From: an uncultured Clostridia bacterium | GTDB lineage: Bacteria; Bacillota; Clostridia; TANB77; CAG-508 | Assembly (NCBI GenBank): GCA_947624195.1 | Contig: CANQJH010000017.1 | Location: forward strand, 1 to 38,897 | Length of the DNA: 38,897 nucleotides | Direction: 5' to 3' | Part shown: piece after piece, positions 31,572 to 38,897 of the stretch | Position numbering within the stretch: the stretch's first letter is position 1 | How the letters are laid out: each line of letters begins with the position of its first letter | Position numbers and translations under genes: made by a program | The notes under the pieces: generated by a model | What the model saw: only the letters and a program-made list of their open reading frames with translations | The model's database searches: none | Told to the model about the DNA's origin: nothing

Positions 31572-33569
31572 ATGAGTAAGAAAAAAACAAATAAAAATTC
31601 TAATACAAAAAAGAACAGTAAAAAAGCAAAAAAAGGAAGACTAAGGACTGTCATCATTTTTGCTATTATAGTAATTGCAATAGCGATTGGTATAATTACA
31701 TATACTAATCGAACAGAGCCATCACTAGCATTAAAACAATACTTTTCTTATTTATCAAATAAAGACTATGAAGCGATGTATGATTTAGTCATCACTGATA
31801 TGCCTAAAGAGGACTTTATCTCAAGAGTAAAAAATATTTATGAAGGAATAGAGGCAACCAATATATCTATTACAGTAACGGCAAACTCAACTAGCGAAAA
31901 TAATAAAGATATTGTAAATATAACTTATACAAACTCAATGAATACCATGGCAGGCAATGAAAGCTTTATAAACACTGCAAAAATGAAATTGGAAGGTGAA
32001 GATTATAAGATAATTTGGGATTCTTCAATAATTTTTCCAGATTTGAAAGATAACCAAAAAGTAAGAGTAGCCACTTTATCACATGCAAGAGGTAACATTT
32101 ATGACAGAAATGGTTTAGCAATTGCTAAAGAGGGAACCGCTTATCAAGTAGGATTAGTACCAGGTAAAATGAACGATACTACTGATCTAAATAAAATTGC
32201 TGAATTACTAGGAATTTCGACGAACACAATTCAAAATGCACTAAATGCATCATATGTTACTGATGACACCTTTGTACCATTGAGAAATATTTCAAGAGAA
32301 AATCAAAGCTTGAAAAATGAGATATTGACTATAAAAGGCATAATGGTTTCAGATTACAATACTAGAGTATATCCATACAAAGAAGCGACATCTATTTTAA
32401 CAGGATATGTGCAAGACAATCAAGGCAAGACAGGATTAGAATACGCATACAATGATAAACTAACAGGGGAAGATGGAGTAGAGATATACATTGTAAATGA
32501 AGACGGAAGCAAAGTAAAAACCATTCAAAAAAAGGATGTAAAAAACGGAGAAGATATCAAACTAACCATAGATGTTAATATTCAAAATAAAATATATGAG
32601 CAATTTAAAGATGACCAAGGTGCATTTGTATCTATCAACTATAATACAGGCGAAATATTAGCTTTAGTAAGTACACCTAGTTATGACGCAAACGCATTTA
32701 GCTTAGGAGTTACAGACGAAGAATGGCAACGCTTGCAAAATGACGAAAAAAATCCTATGTATAATAGATATTTAGGAACATATGCTCCGGGCTCATCATT
32801 TAAGCCAATTGTTGGAGCAATAGGACTTATGACAAATAGCTTTACAGCCACTGAAGATTTTGGAAGAAGCGGAACGAAATGGCAAAAAGATGAATCTTGG
32901 AAAGACTTATATGTAACAACTCTAGAAACATACTCAGGAGATGCAAATTTAGAAAATGCATTAGTATATTCTGATAATATTTACTTTGCAAAAGCAGCAC
33001 TTAAAATAGGCAAGTCAACATTACAATCAGAATTAAATAAATTAGGATTCAATGAAAAATTAAACTTTGTGCAAGATGTTGTAGCATCAACTTATGGATC
33101 AATGGACAGTGAAGCTGCAATTGCTAATTCGGGATATGGACAAAGTGAAATATTAGTAAACCCATTACATATGGCAAGTATTTATTCAGCTATAGCTAAT
33201 GGGGGAAATATGATGTTACCATATATAACGCAAGAATTAAATCAAAGTGGCAATAATGTTAGCAAAATATATAAACAAAACGCTATTTCACAAAGAGTAG
33301 CAGAAATATTAAAACAAGACTTAGTACAAGTTGTGGAAAAGGGAACTGCTAAAGAGTGTAAAATAGAAGGTAGAATTATTGCAGGAAAAACGGGAACAGC
33401 CGAAATCAAAGAATCCCAAGACGATAATAATGGGAACGAAATAGGATGGTTTAACAGTTTTGATGAAGATGGACATTTAATAATTAGCATGGTACAAAAT
33501 GCAAAAGACTTAGGCGGTAGCCATTATGTAGTAAAAAAAGTAAGAAATATATATGAGGCTATAAATTAA
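31572..33569 (+). CDS. Class B penicillin-binding protein, MecA/PBP3-like
   Basis: This 665-residue transpeptidase has a Lys-rich cytoplasmic start, one membrane anchor (about residues 26-45), an NTF2-like MecA_N domain (about 50-160: PSLALKQYFSYLSNKDYEAMYDLV), a PBP dimerisation domain (RGNIYDRNGLAIAKEG) and the transpeptidase domain with SSFK (active Ser408), SDN (467-469) and KTG (606-608). It cross-links peptidoglycan on the outside of the membrane. The domain order is that of B. subtilis PbpC and staphylococcal PBP2a, a group that often has low beta-lactam affinity, but resistance cannot be read from sequence. It is probably expressed alone or as the last gene after the metal transporter. 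Confidence 0.94.
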   Translation: MSKKKTNKNSNTKKNSKKAKKGRLRTVIIFAIIVIAIAIGIITYTNRTEPSLALKQYFSYLSNKDYEAMYDLVITDMPKEDFISRVKNIYEGIEATNISITVTANSTSENNKDIVNITYTNSMNTMAGNESFINTAKMKLEGEDYKIIWDSSIIFPDLKDNQKVRVATLSHARGNIYDRNGLAIAKEGTAYQVGLVPGKMNDTTDLNKIAELLGISTNTIQNALNASYVTDDTFVPLRNISRENQSLKNEILTIKGIMVSDYNTRVYPYKEATSILTGYVQDNQGKTGLEYAYNDKLTGEDGVEIYIVNEDGSKVKTIQKKDVKNGEDIKLTIDVNIQNKIYEQFKDDQGAFVSINYNTGEILALVSTPSYDANAFSLGVTDEEWQRLQNDEKNPMYNRYLGTYAPGSSFKPIVGAIGLMTNSFTATEDFGRSGTKWQKDESWKDLYVTTLETYSGDANLENALVYSDNIYFAKAALKIGKSTLQSELNKLGFNEKLNFVQDVVASTYGSMDSEAAIANSGYGQSEILVNPLHMASIYSAIANGGNMMLPYITQELNQSGNNVSKIYKQNAISQRVAEILKQDLVQVVEKGTAKECKIEGRIIAGKTGTAEIKESQDDNNGNEIGWFNSFDEDGHLIISMVQNAKDLGGSHYVVKKVRNIYEAIN

Positions 33570-33616
33570 AAATTATATATATATTGGCAACGAACCATAC
33601 TCATTAATCACAAATA

Positions 33617-33697
33617 AAAAAAGAGTTCTCTAATGGAATACACCAAAATGTTAGATGATTTTGGTTATAAATCATAAATATTAGAAAACTCTTTTTG
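33617..33697. terminator. Long bidirectional terminator
   Basis: AAAGAGTTCTCTAAT pairs with ATTAGAAAACTCTTT (one mismatch), enclosing a second stem ACCAAAAT/ATTTTGGT. A- and T-runs flank it. It serves the PBP gene and the converging coat gene. Confidence 0.75.
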
Positions 33698-33702
33698 CGT
33701 AA

Positions 33703-33954
33703 TTAATTGTTTGAATTTGCAAATTTTTGCTTTGTCTGATCAATTTTTGTTTGTTCTGCTTCTTCAGTCTTATACCAACCTTTTTCTGCCATTAAATTAT
33801 ATAATTTGTTTTGAATATTTAAAGACTCTTCTAAAGCGCATTGAAAAGCCTCATGAACTTCTGCTGTTGTTGATTCAAGTGTTCCATGCATGTATAAATC
33901 ACAAACACCTTTTATTAATAAAAGCTCATTTTCCATTAAATCTCTGTCTTCCAT
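33703..33954 (-). CDS. Small spore coat protein, CotF-like
   Basis: From ATG 33954 (AAAGGAATG upstream) the protein has 83 residues: MEDRDLMENELLLIKGVCDL, then YMHGTLESTTAEVHEAFQCALEESLNIQNKLYNLMAEKGWYKTEEA. The helical pattern with E-LLLIKGVCDLYMHGTLES and the LN-IQNKLY-LMAEKGWY end is that of the Coat F family, helical bundle proteins on spores. A longer start at 33987 has no binding site. It is second in a two-gene minus-strand unit with the 57-residue gene at 34200. Confidence 0.8.
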   Translation of the reverse strand: MEDRDLMENELLLIKGVCDLYMHGTLESTTAEVHEAFQCALEESLNIQNKLYNLMAEKGWYKTEEAEQTKIDQTKQKFANSNN

Positions 33955-34026
33955 ACAAATCATTCCTTTCTGCCCAATACAAGGCAAATCATAATTATGA
34001 AAAAAGATAGTCTTCTTATAAAAGAA

Positions 34027-34200
34027 TTACAATAAACTTAAAAATTTATCGTATAGTTCTGTATGTTTTTGTTCTAATTCTCCTATATAAGAAGACAAAG
34101 CTACATCTTGTAACTTAGCAGATGTCTTTACAGAACATGATTTCATAAATTTTTCATGTCCTAAAGCATCCTCAACATATAAAAGTTCTTTACTTGTCAT
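34027..34200 (-). CDS. Small coat-associated protein, 57 residues
   Basis: MTSKELLYVEDALGHEKFMK continues through SCSVKTSAKLQDVALSSYIG and ELEQKHTELYDKFLSLL to a stop at 34027. AGGTGGTG lies 6 bases before the ATG. The TSKELLYVEDALGHEKFM and helical ELEQKHTELYDKFLSLL patterns match the short partner genes found next to CotF-like coat genes in Clostridia. The downstream gene at 33954 is such a coat protein, so the pair is probably expressed late in the mother cell. The gene is easily missed because of its size. Confidence 0.75.
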   Translation of the reverse strand: MTSKELLYVEDALGHEKFMKSCSVKTSAKLQDVALSSYIGELEQKHTELYDKFLSLL

Positions 34201-34272
34201 TTTTTATCACCACCTAAAAGTAATATTTCCAATTTAGCTAAATTTATACGTGATAAATGGAAAAAGATTAAT

Positions 34273-34374
34273 CGCAACCCTGTTTTGCGGGGTACAAATG
34301 CACAGGTGAGCAAATGTTACTCGGAGCCCTACCTCCGACAAATAAATGCGTAGGAGGACAAATGTTAATTATAG
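34273..34374. repeat. 16-bp-periodic, GC-rich structured region
   Basis: CAAATG or TAAATG recurs at 34295, 34311, 34343 and 34359, all multiples of 16 bases apart. Between copies are GC-rich stems: CGCAA/TTGCG (34273-34289) and TCGGAG/CTCCGA (34321-34338). The composition differs sharply from the AT-rich flanks. It lies in the 357-base gap between the divergent coat and spoIIID genes. It matches no riboswitch I know. Confidence 0.6.
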
Positions 34375-34498
34375 TAAAATATGGGGTCTAAAAAATTATA
34401 TCCCATATTTTCCATAAAGGAAATATACAGTAAAAATAGTAATAGAAGATGGAAAGAATATTTTTAAATAATTATTGCATATGACAAAAAGAAACTAA

Positions 34499-34527
34499 TC
34501 ATAATACAACCTATATGCGAATACAAT
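34499..34527 (+). promoter_or_regulatory. Candidate sigma-E promoter of spoIIID
   Basis: TCATAATA (34499-34506), a 13-base spacer and AATACAAT (34520-34527) resemble sigma-E elements, as expected for spoIIID. Confidence 0.45.
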
Positions 34528-34557
34528 TAAGCAAAAGAATTTACATGGGGGTTTTAC

Positions 34558-34797
34558 ATGAAGAACGATTCAATAGAGAAACGTGTGGTTCTACTCGCAC
34601 AGTATATAATAGATTCAAAAGATACGGTAAGAGGTGCAGCGAAAAAATTTGGAGTAAGCAAAAGCACGGTACACAAAGATGTAACACTAAAGAACGGTAG
34701 AAAAGTTGGACAAGTTATTCCTGAAAGTATTGAAATAAAGAAAGTTTTCTTAAGTAAGAAAAATCCAGTTGTAAAATTAGGATTGGTAATAAAATGA
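34558..34797 (+). CDS. spoIIID: Stage III sporulation regulator SpoIIID, atypical C-terminus
   Basis: Residues 1-42 (MKNDSIEKRVVLLAQYIIDS, KDTVRGAAKKFGVSKSTVHKDVT) match SpoIIID closely, including the helix-turn-helix. SpoIIID is the mother-cell DNA-binding regulator acting with sigma-E and sigma-K. After residue 43 the family's usual RLPEINPDL...YHKSIRHLRGG tail is absent and is replaced by KNGRKVGQVIPESIEIKKVF and KNPVVKLGLVIK. The same tail occurs again at 38520-38648 beyond the helicase gene. The missing basic tail contributes to DNA binding in B. subtilis, so this may be an altered or divergent regulator, or a gene whose end was exchanged by insertion of neighbouring DNA. A GGGGG-type site precedes the ATG. 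Confidence 0.8.
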   Translation: MKNDSIEKRVVLLAQYIIDSKDTVRGAAKKFGVSKSTVHKDVTLKNGRKVGQVIPESIEIKKVFLSKKNPVVKLGLVIK

Positions 34798-34798
34798 G

Positions 34799-34834
34799 AT
34801 CATTTAGATATTAAAAAATCTAAATGATTTTTTT
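34799..34834 (+). terminator. Terminator of spoIIID
   Basis: ATCATTTAGAT (34799-34809) pairs perfectly with ATCTAAATGAT (34818-34828), followed by a T-run. Confidence 0.85.
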
Positions 34835-34922
34835 ATTTTATGAAAAATAGACAAACAGTGGCATAAATGTTTATCAAATCAATACAATAAGCGGCATAAA
34901 TCACGATTAAAAAGTGCAAAAA

Positions 34923-35030
34923 ATGGCAGAATCATTGACTGTTCCTAAAATTTATGATAATAATATAGTTTATAAAGATGAAGATGCTTTTAAATTAATA
35001 TATAGCAATGAAGGAGCCAATAAAATATGA
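34923..35030 (+). CDS. Possible 35-residue peptide coupled to the helicase gene
   Basis: ATG 34923 opens MAESLTVPKIYDNNIVYKDE and continues to DAFKLIYSNEGANKI. Its stop overlaps the helicase start (ATGA). Codon use is native-like, but no ribosome binding site is clear. It may be a leader peptide or the remaining C-terminus of a lost gene. Just upstream, GGCATAAAT occurs twice (34863 and 34893 area). Confidence 0.4.
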   Translation: MAESLTVPKIYDNNIVYKDEDAFKLIYSNEGANKI

Positions 35031-38000
35031 TAATTGATGTAATAGATTTGGAATTGAAAACACTTAATTTTAATAGAAGATATGATTCTAATAGATACAG
35101 AAGAGGAAGGGGTATATACAACAGAGGGTTAGTTGAAGTAAAAAATGTTAATAAAATTGATGAAAAAAATTATTCTATAGAAGCATCTGTTGAAGGAAAT
35201 TATGATACTTATACCACATACTTAGAAATATGCGAAAATATGATTAAAAAAAGTACATGTACATGTGAAGATTATTACAATGGAAATTTGTGTAAACATA
35301 TAATAGCTACATCAATGGAAGTGATTGAGCCACATTATGCTAGTACACCATTGGGAAGAAGAAAAATGGAAATCAAAAGGAGAAAAGAAGAAAAAGAAAG
35401 ATTAGATGAAATTAGAAAGAGAGAAGAGGAAGAAAGAAAAAGACAAGAATATCAAGAAAAATATTATAACATACTTCAAATGATAAATTGGTATAAAAAA
35501 GGTAATGAGTTTATAGGAAATTCAGATAAACTTGATTTATTAGAATTATATAATCAAACCCAGACCATAAAAAAAGAAAAAATATCGAAACTTGCTACTA
35601 ATGTAAAATTAGAGTTTACATTAGAACTATATAATAATGAAACTCTAACCATAACATTTAAAATAGGCGAAAATCGTATGTATGTTTTAAATAGTATTAG
35701 TAACTTATATGATGCATATAAAAATGAAACAGAAATATATTATGGAAAACAACTAAGATTTATTCCTAAAAGAGAAAACTTCAGTGAAGATTCAAGGTGG
35801 TTGTTTGATTATATTATTGAATATGCAGAAATGTTTGAGTATTATGATAAATTAGATAGATATAATATGTCGACTGTAATAGGAAAAGAAATGCATATAA
35901 AAGGTAAAAAAATAGATGAATTTTTTAATATGATTCCAAATAAAAATGTATTATTCCATTGTTATGAATATAGTAATGAACAAGGAATTGAATTGTGCGA
36001 AATAACAGATGAAGATTTAAAAATTACATGTAGTATAAAAAAAGAAAAAATAAAAACAATATTTGGTTATTATTTTTGGAAAGATGAATATGAAAAAGTA
36101 TCAGAAGAATATGTATTGAGAATGAATATTTCCAATTACCTCGTATTCTTTTCAGATAAAAATATTTATATTTTATACAATAAAAAAATATATAAAAAAG
36201 ATAAAGATATTGATCTTATGAACATATTTAAAATATTAAAAAATGATGATTATGTACTTATCCCAGAAGATAAATTAGACGAATTTAGTAAATTTGTTAT
36301 GCCTAAAATAGGCATAAAAGCTGATAGTCTGCCACAAGAAATGGCAAAAGAAGTGAAAATTGTAAGTGAATTAGCATCAAAAATTTTACTAGATGTTGAT
36401 GAAAAAGGTAACATTTTGCTAGAACTAAAATTCTGTTATATGGATTATGAATTTAATATACTTGAAAATAATTTTCAAACTTATGTTGAAGAACATAATA
36501 TTGTTAGAAATGTGCCAGCAGAAAAAGAAGTTATTAAAAGAATCTTTATGGATGGATTTGAACTGCTACCTGAAAGTAAACAATTTATCATGAAAAATAC
36601 AGATAATATCTATGAATTTTTATTAAATAAAATTGAAGGATATATGAATGATTTTGAAGTTTTAGCAACAGATAAATTTAAAAATAAGCAAATAAAACAG
36701 CCTAAAATTTCAAATATAGGAATAAGAATAGATAATGGATTATTAGAATTAGATATTTCAAAAATAAATATAGATATTAGTGAAATAAAGGAAGTTTTAA
36801 AAAATTATAGTATTAAGAAAAAATATTATAAATTAAAAAGTGGAGATTATCTTAATCTAGCTAATAATGAAGATTTGAATTTATTAGAGGAGATGTCAGA
36901 AACACTTGACATAGACTATAGTAAAGCAACAAAGGGAGTAATTAATCTACCAATAAATAGAAGCTTTTATTTGGAAAAACTAGTAGACTCAAAAAAACAA
37001 ATTAATGTATCAAAAAATGAAAAGTTTACAGAATTGATAGATAATATAGGAAATTCTGAAATTTCAAGAGATATTGAAATAGATAAAGAATTTGAAGAAA
37101 AGCTAAGAGATTATCAAAAGGTAGGGTATAGATGGTTAAGAACCTTAGAAAAATATAAATTCGGTGGAATTCTAGCAGACGATATGGGACTAGGAAAAAC
37201 CTTACAAATTATAGCATTGTTAAGTACAGAACTAAAATTAAAAAATAATACTACATCAATAGTAGTATGTCCGAGTACATTAGTTCTTAACTGGAAGGCA
37301 GAAGTTGAAAAGTGGTGTGATTCAATAAAAGTACTAATTATTAATGGAACAGCTGAGGAAAGACATAAAAAATTAAATAATTATCAAGATTATGATTTAA
37401 TTATTACATCATATGATTTACTAAAAAGAGATGTTGAAAATTATGAGGACAAAAATTTTAAATATATAATAGCAGATGAAGCACAATATATAAAAAATTC
37501 ATCAACTCAAAATGCAACATCACTTAAAACATTAAGAGGTGAAGTAAAATTTGCATTAACCGGTACTCCAATAGAAAATTCAATAGCTGAATTATGGTCT
37601 ATATTTGATTTTATAATGCCAGGATATTTATATAATTATAACAAATTCAAGAAAAAATTTGAGGAACCAATTTTAAAATATGAAGATAAAAAAGCATTAA
37701 ATAGACTCAAAAAATTAATTAGTCCATTTGTCTTAAGAAGAGTAAAAAAAGATGTTTTAACAGAATTGCCAGAGAAAAATATAACAATAATGAAAAATGA
37801 AATGGAAAAAGAGCAAGAAAAAATATATTTATCATATTTAGCTCAAACTAGAAAAGAAGTAGCAGAAGAATTAAGTGATAATAGTTTTGAAAGAAGTAAG
37901 TTTAAAATTCTTATGTTACTAACAAGACTAAGACAGATTTGCTGTCATCCAAGCTTATTTATCAATAATTATGATGGTGGAAGTGGAAAATTAAAACAAT

Positions 38001-38494
38001 GTTTAGATTTAATAGTAGATGCAATAGAGTCTGGTCATAAAATATTGCTATTTTCAAGTTATACATCAATGTTTGAAATAATAGAAAAAGAGTTGGATAA
38101 ATTGAATATTAATTATTTTAAGTTAGTGGGAAATACACCAGTTAGCAAAAGAATTGAAATGGTTGATGAATTTAATAATAGTGAGTTAGTAAAAGTATTT
38201 TTAATTTCCTTAAAAGCAGGTGGAACAGGTCTTAATTTGACTTCAGCAGATGTTGTAATTCATTATGATCCATGGTGGAATGTATCAAGTGAAAATCAAG
38301 CAACAGACAGAGCATACAGAATTGGACAAAAGAATAGTGTTCAAGTGTATAAACTTATTACTAATAATTCTATTGAAGAAAAAATAAATAAAATGCAAGA
38401 AAGAAAAGAAAACCTTTCAAAAGATGTGCTATCGACAGAAGAAACTTTTATAAATAAAATGTCAAAAGAAGATATTTTGGATTTATTTAAATAA
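35027..38494 (+). CDS. SNF2-family DNA helicase/ATPase with N-terminal SWIM zinc finger
   Basis: The 1155-residue protein starts with a SWIM finger (Cys78, Cys80, Cys89, His91 in CTCEDYYNGNLCKHI), then a charged coiled coil (about 105-145), a long bacterial SNF2-associated region (about 150-690) and the motor. The motor has DDMGLGKT (Walker A, 719-725), VVCPSTLVLNWKAEV, DEAQ (817-820), LTGTPIENS, then helicase C with LFSSYTSMFEIIE, SLKAGGTGLNLTSADVVIHYDPWWN and QATDRAYRIGQ. Such proteins translocate on double-stranded DNA and are common in Firmicute chromosomes and accessory islands; the cellular role is unclear. AAGGAG lies 10 bases before the ATG. It is bracketed by two versions of the spoIIID 3' end. 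No defence partners are visible next to it. Confidence 0.95.
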   Translation: MIIDVIDLELKTLNFNRRYDSNRYRRGRGIYNRGLVEVKNVNKIDEKNYSIEASVEGNYDTYTTYLEICENMIKKSTCTCEDYYNGNLCKHIIATSMEVIEPHYASTPLGRRKMEIKRRKEEKERLDEIRKREEEERKRQEYQEKYYNILQMINWYKKGNEFIGNSDKLDLLELYNQTQTIKKEKISKLATNVKLEFTLELYNNETLTITFKIGENRMYVLNSISNLYDAYKNETEIYYGKQLRFIPKRENFSEDSRWLFDYIIEYAEMFEYYDKLDRYNMSTVIGKEMHIKGKKIDEFFNMIPNKNVLFHCYEYSNEQGIELCEITDEDLKITCSIKKEKIKTIFGYYFWKDEYEKVSEEYVLRMNISNYLVFFSDKNIYILYNKKIYKKDKDIDLMNIFKILKNDDYVLIPEDKLDEFSKFVMPKIGIKADSLPQEMAKEVKIVSELASKILLDVDEKGNILLELKFCYMDYEFNILENNFQTYVEEHNIVRNVPAEKEVIKRIFMDGFELLPESKQFIMKNTDNIYEFLLNKIEGYMNDFEVLATDKFKNKQIKQPKISNIGIRIDNGLLELDISKINIDISEIKEVLKNYSIKKKYYKLKSGDYLNLANNEDLNLLEEMSETLDIDYSKATKGVINLPINRSFYLEKLVDSKKQINVSKNEKFTELIDNIGNSEISRDIEIDKEFEEKLRDYQKVGYRWLRTLEKYKFGGILADDMGLGKTLQIIALLSTELKLKNNTTSIVVCPSTLVLNWKAEVEKWCDSIKVLIINGTAEERHKKLNNYQDYDLIITSYDLLKRDVENYEDKNFKYIIADEAQYIKNSSTQNATSLKTLRGEVKFALTGTPIENSIAELWSIFDFIMPGYLYNYNKFKKKFEEPILKYEDKKALNRLKKLISPFVLRRVKKDVLTELPEKNITIMKNEMEKEQEKIYLSYLAQTRKEVAEELSDNSFERSKFKILMLLTRLRQICCHPSLFINNYDGGSGKLKQCLDLIVDAIESGHKILLFSSYTSMFEIIEKELDKLNINYFKLVGNTPVSKRIEMVDEFNNSELVKVFLISLKAGGTGLNLTSADVVIHYDPWWNVSSENQATDRAYRIGQKNSVQVYKLITNNSIEEKINKMQERKENLSKDVLSTEETFINKMSKEDILDLFK

Positions 38495-38519
38495 AATTAA
38501 GCTACGAACAGTAGCATCA

Positions 38520-38648
38520 GTACACACGGAAGTAACACAAAAGAACGGTAGAAAATTTGGACAAGTTATTCCTGAAAGTATTAAAATAAAGAAGGTTTTT
38601 CTGGCAGAAAAGAATCCAGTTGTGAAATTGGGGTTAGTAATTAAATAA
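38520..38648 (+). pseudogene. Diverged second copy of the spoIIID 3' end
   Basis: The frame VHTEVTQKNGRKFGQVIPES continues IKIKKVFLAEKNPVVKLGLVIK and stops at 38648. It aligns without gaps with 34669-34797, at roughly 80-85% identity by eye. It has no start codon of its own. It begins just after the helicase gene, so the helicase segment is flanked by direct repeats. Confidence 0.8.
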
Positions 38649-38733
38649 AATAAATAAGGGGAGGGGATTGATTGGAACAGTCTATATGCAAATAATAAAT
38701 TTACTTCATAGTATAAGCCATAAGGCAAAATAT

Positions 38734-38776
38734 AAAGCATAGGTTTTGTTAAAAGTAAAACTTATGCTTTTATTTT
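38734..38776 (+). terminator. Terminator after the helicase region
   Basis: AAAGCATA-G-GTTTT pairs with AAAAC-T-TATGCTTT, followed by TATTTT. Confidence 0.7.
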
Positions 38777-38780
38777 GCGA

Positions 38781-38805
38781 GTTTGAAACCGAGTAGGTTT
38801 CAAAC
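38781..38805. repeat. Perfect 10-bp inverted repeat
   Basis: GTTTGAAACC and GGTTTCAAAC around GAGTA. Its role is unknown. Confidence 0.6.
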
Positions 38806-38824
38806 AGAGCCTAGAAAAAATATG

Positions 38825-38862
38825 AAAAAACTAAAAATGCGAAGTAGCAATTTTTAGTTTTT
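38825..38862 (+). terminator. Second terminator-like hairpin near the window end
   Basis: AAAACTAAAAATGC pairs with GCAATTTTTAGTTTT with one bulged A, ending in a T-run. It is followed by a GC-rich stretch with GTGTGG/CCACAC (38866-38871 with 38882-38887) that runs off the window. Confidence 0.6.
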
Positions 38863-38897
38863 GGGGTGTGGGGTGTCCCTGCCACACAGACACTTTT

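Noticed and set aside
34295-34374. CRISPR-like array
   Set aside because: The 16-base period, imperfect units and absence of unique spacers or cas genes do not fit CRISPR.
35027-38494. SNF2 helicase as part of an anti-phage system such as DISARM
   Set aside because: No methyltransferase, phospholipase D or other partner gene lies beside it. Stand-alone SWIM/SNF2 proteins are common in Firmicutes.

Overview
The window is AT-rich DNA from an endospore-forming Firmicute, most likely an uncultured gut Clostridium-type organism. The evidence is the A/T-biased codon use, strong AGGAGG-type ribosome binding sites, the spore genes (spoIVA, spoIIID, two small CotF-like coat proteins, a DUF421/DUF4363 pair), and pilin-like proteins with the GITLIALVITII leader common in gut Clostridia. 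No rRNA, tRNA or CRISPR array was seen.

Region 1 (1-7100) is a mobile-element graveyard. It holds the 3' end of a MobV relaxase gene; a prepilin-like protein whose C-terminal variable region looks like a diversity-generating retroelement (DGR) target and is frameshifted; an intact IS110 element with a structured leader that is a good bridge-RNA candidate; the end of an IS21-like element with a stub of its first gene; a host gene truncated by that end; a serine recombinase broken by at least three frameshifts; and a second, differently built DGR-type variable protein that has lost its prepilin leader. No reverse transcriptase or template repeat is in the window.

Region 2 (7100-20560) holds a peptide-type ABC transporter (ATPase plus 864-residue FtsX-like permease), hisS with a repeat-built insertion, a response regulator/histidine kinase pair that probably controls the transporter, thrS, a ThrRS paralogue that has lost every zinc ligand, a 46-residue membrane protein, and a two-gene operon of unknown function ending in a Cys-rich protein.

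Region 3 (20560-33700) is housekeeping: spoIVA; a UDPGP-family pyrophosphorylase coupled to a left-handed beta-helix acyltransferase (together they look like a split GlmU); DUF421/DUF4363; a U32 peptidase-family protein; rpsF-ssb-rpsR; a zinc/manganese-type ABC transporter; and a MecA-like class B penicillin-binding protein.

Region 4 (33700-38897) has two small coat genes, an unexplained 16-bp-periodic structured region, spoIIID with an atypical C-terminus, a SWIM/SNF2 helicase, and a diverged second copy of the spoIIID 3' end beyond the helicase.

The most interesting non-coding signal is a leader element found three times (about 2196-2282, 24630-24681 and 28732-28830), always in sense orientation just before the start codon of a gene for a membrane or exported protein. 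Its core can fold as a small H-type pseudoknot, with a compatible G-U/G-C change between copies.
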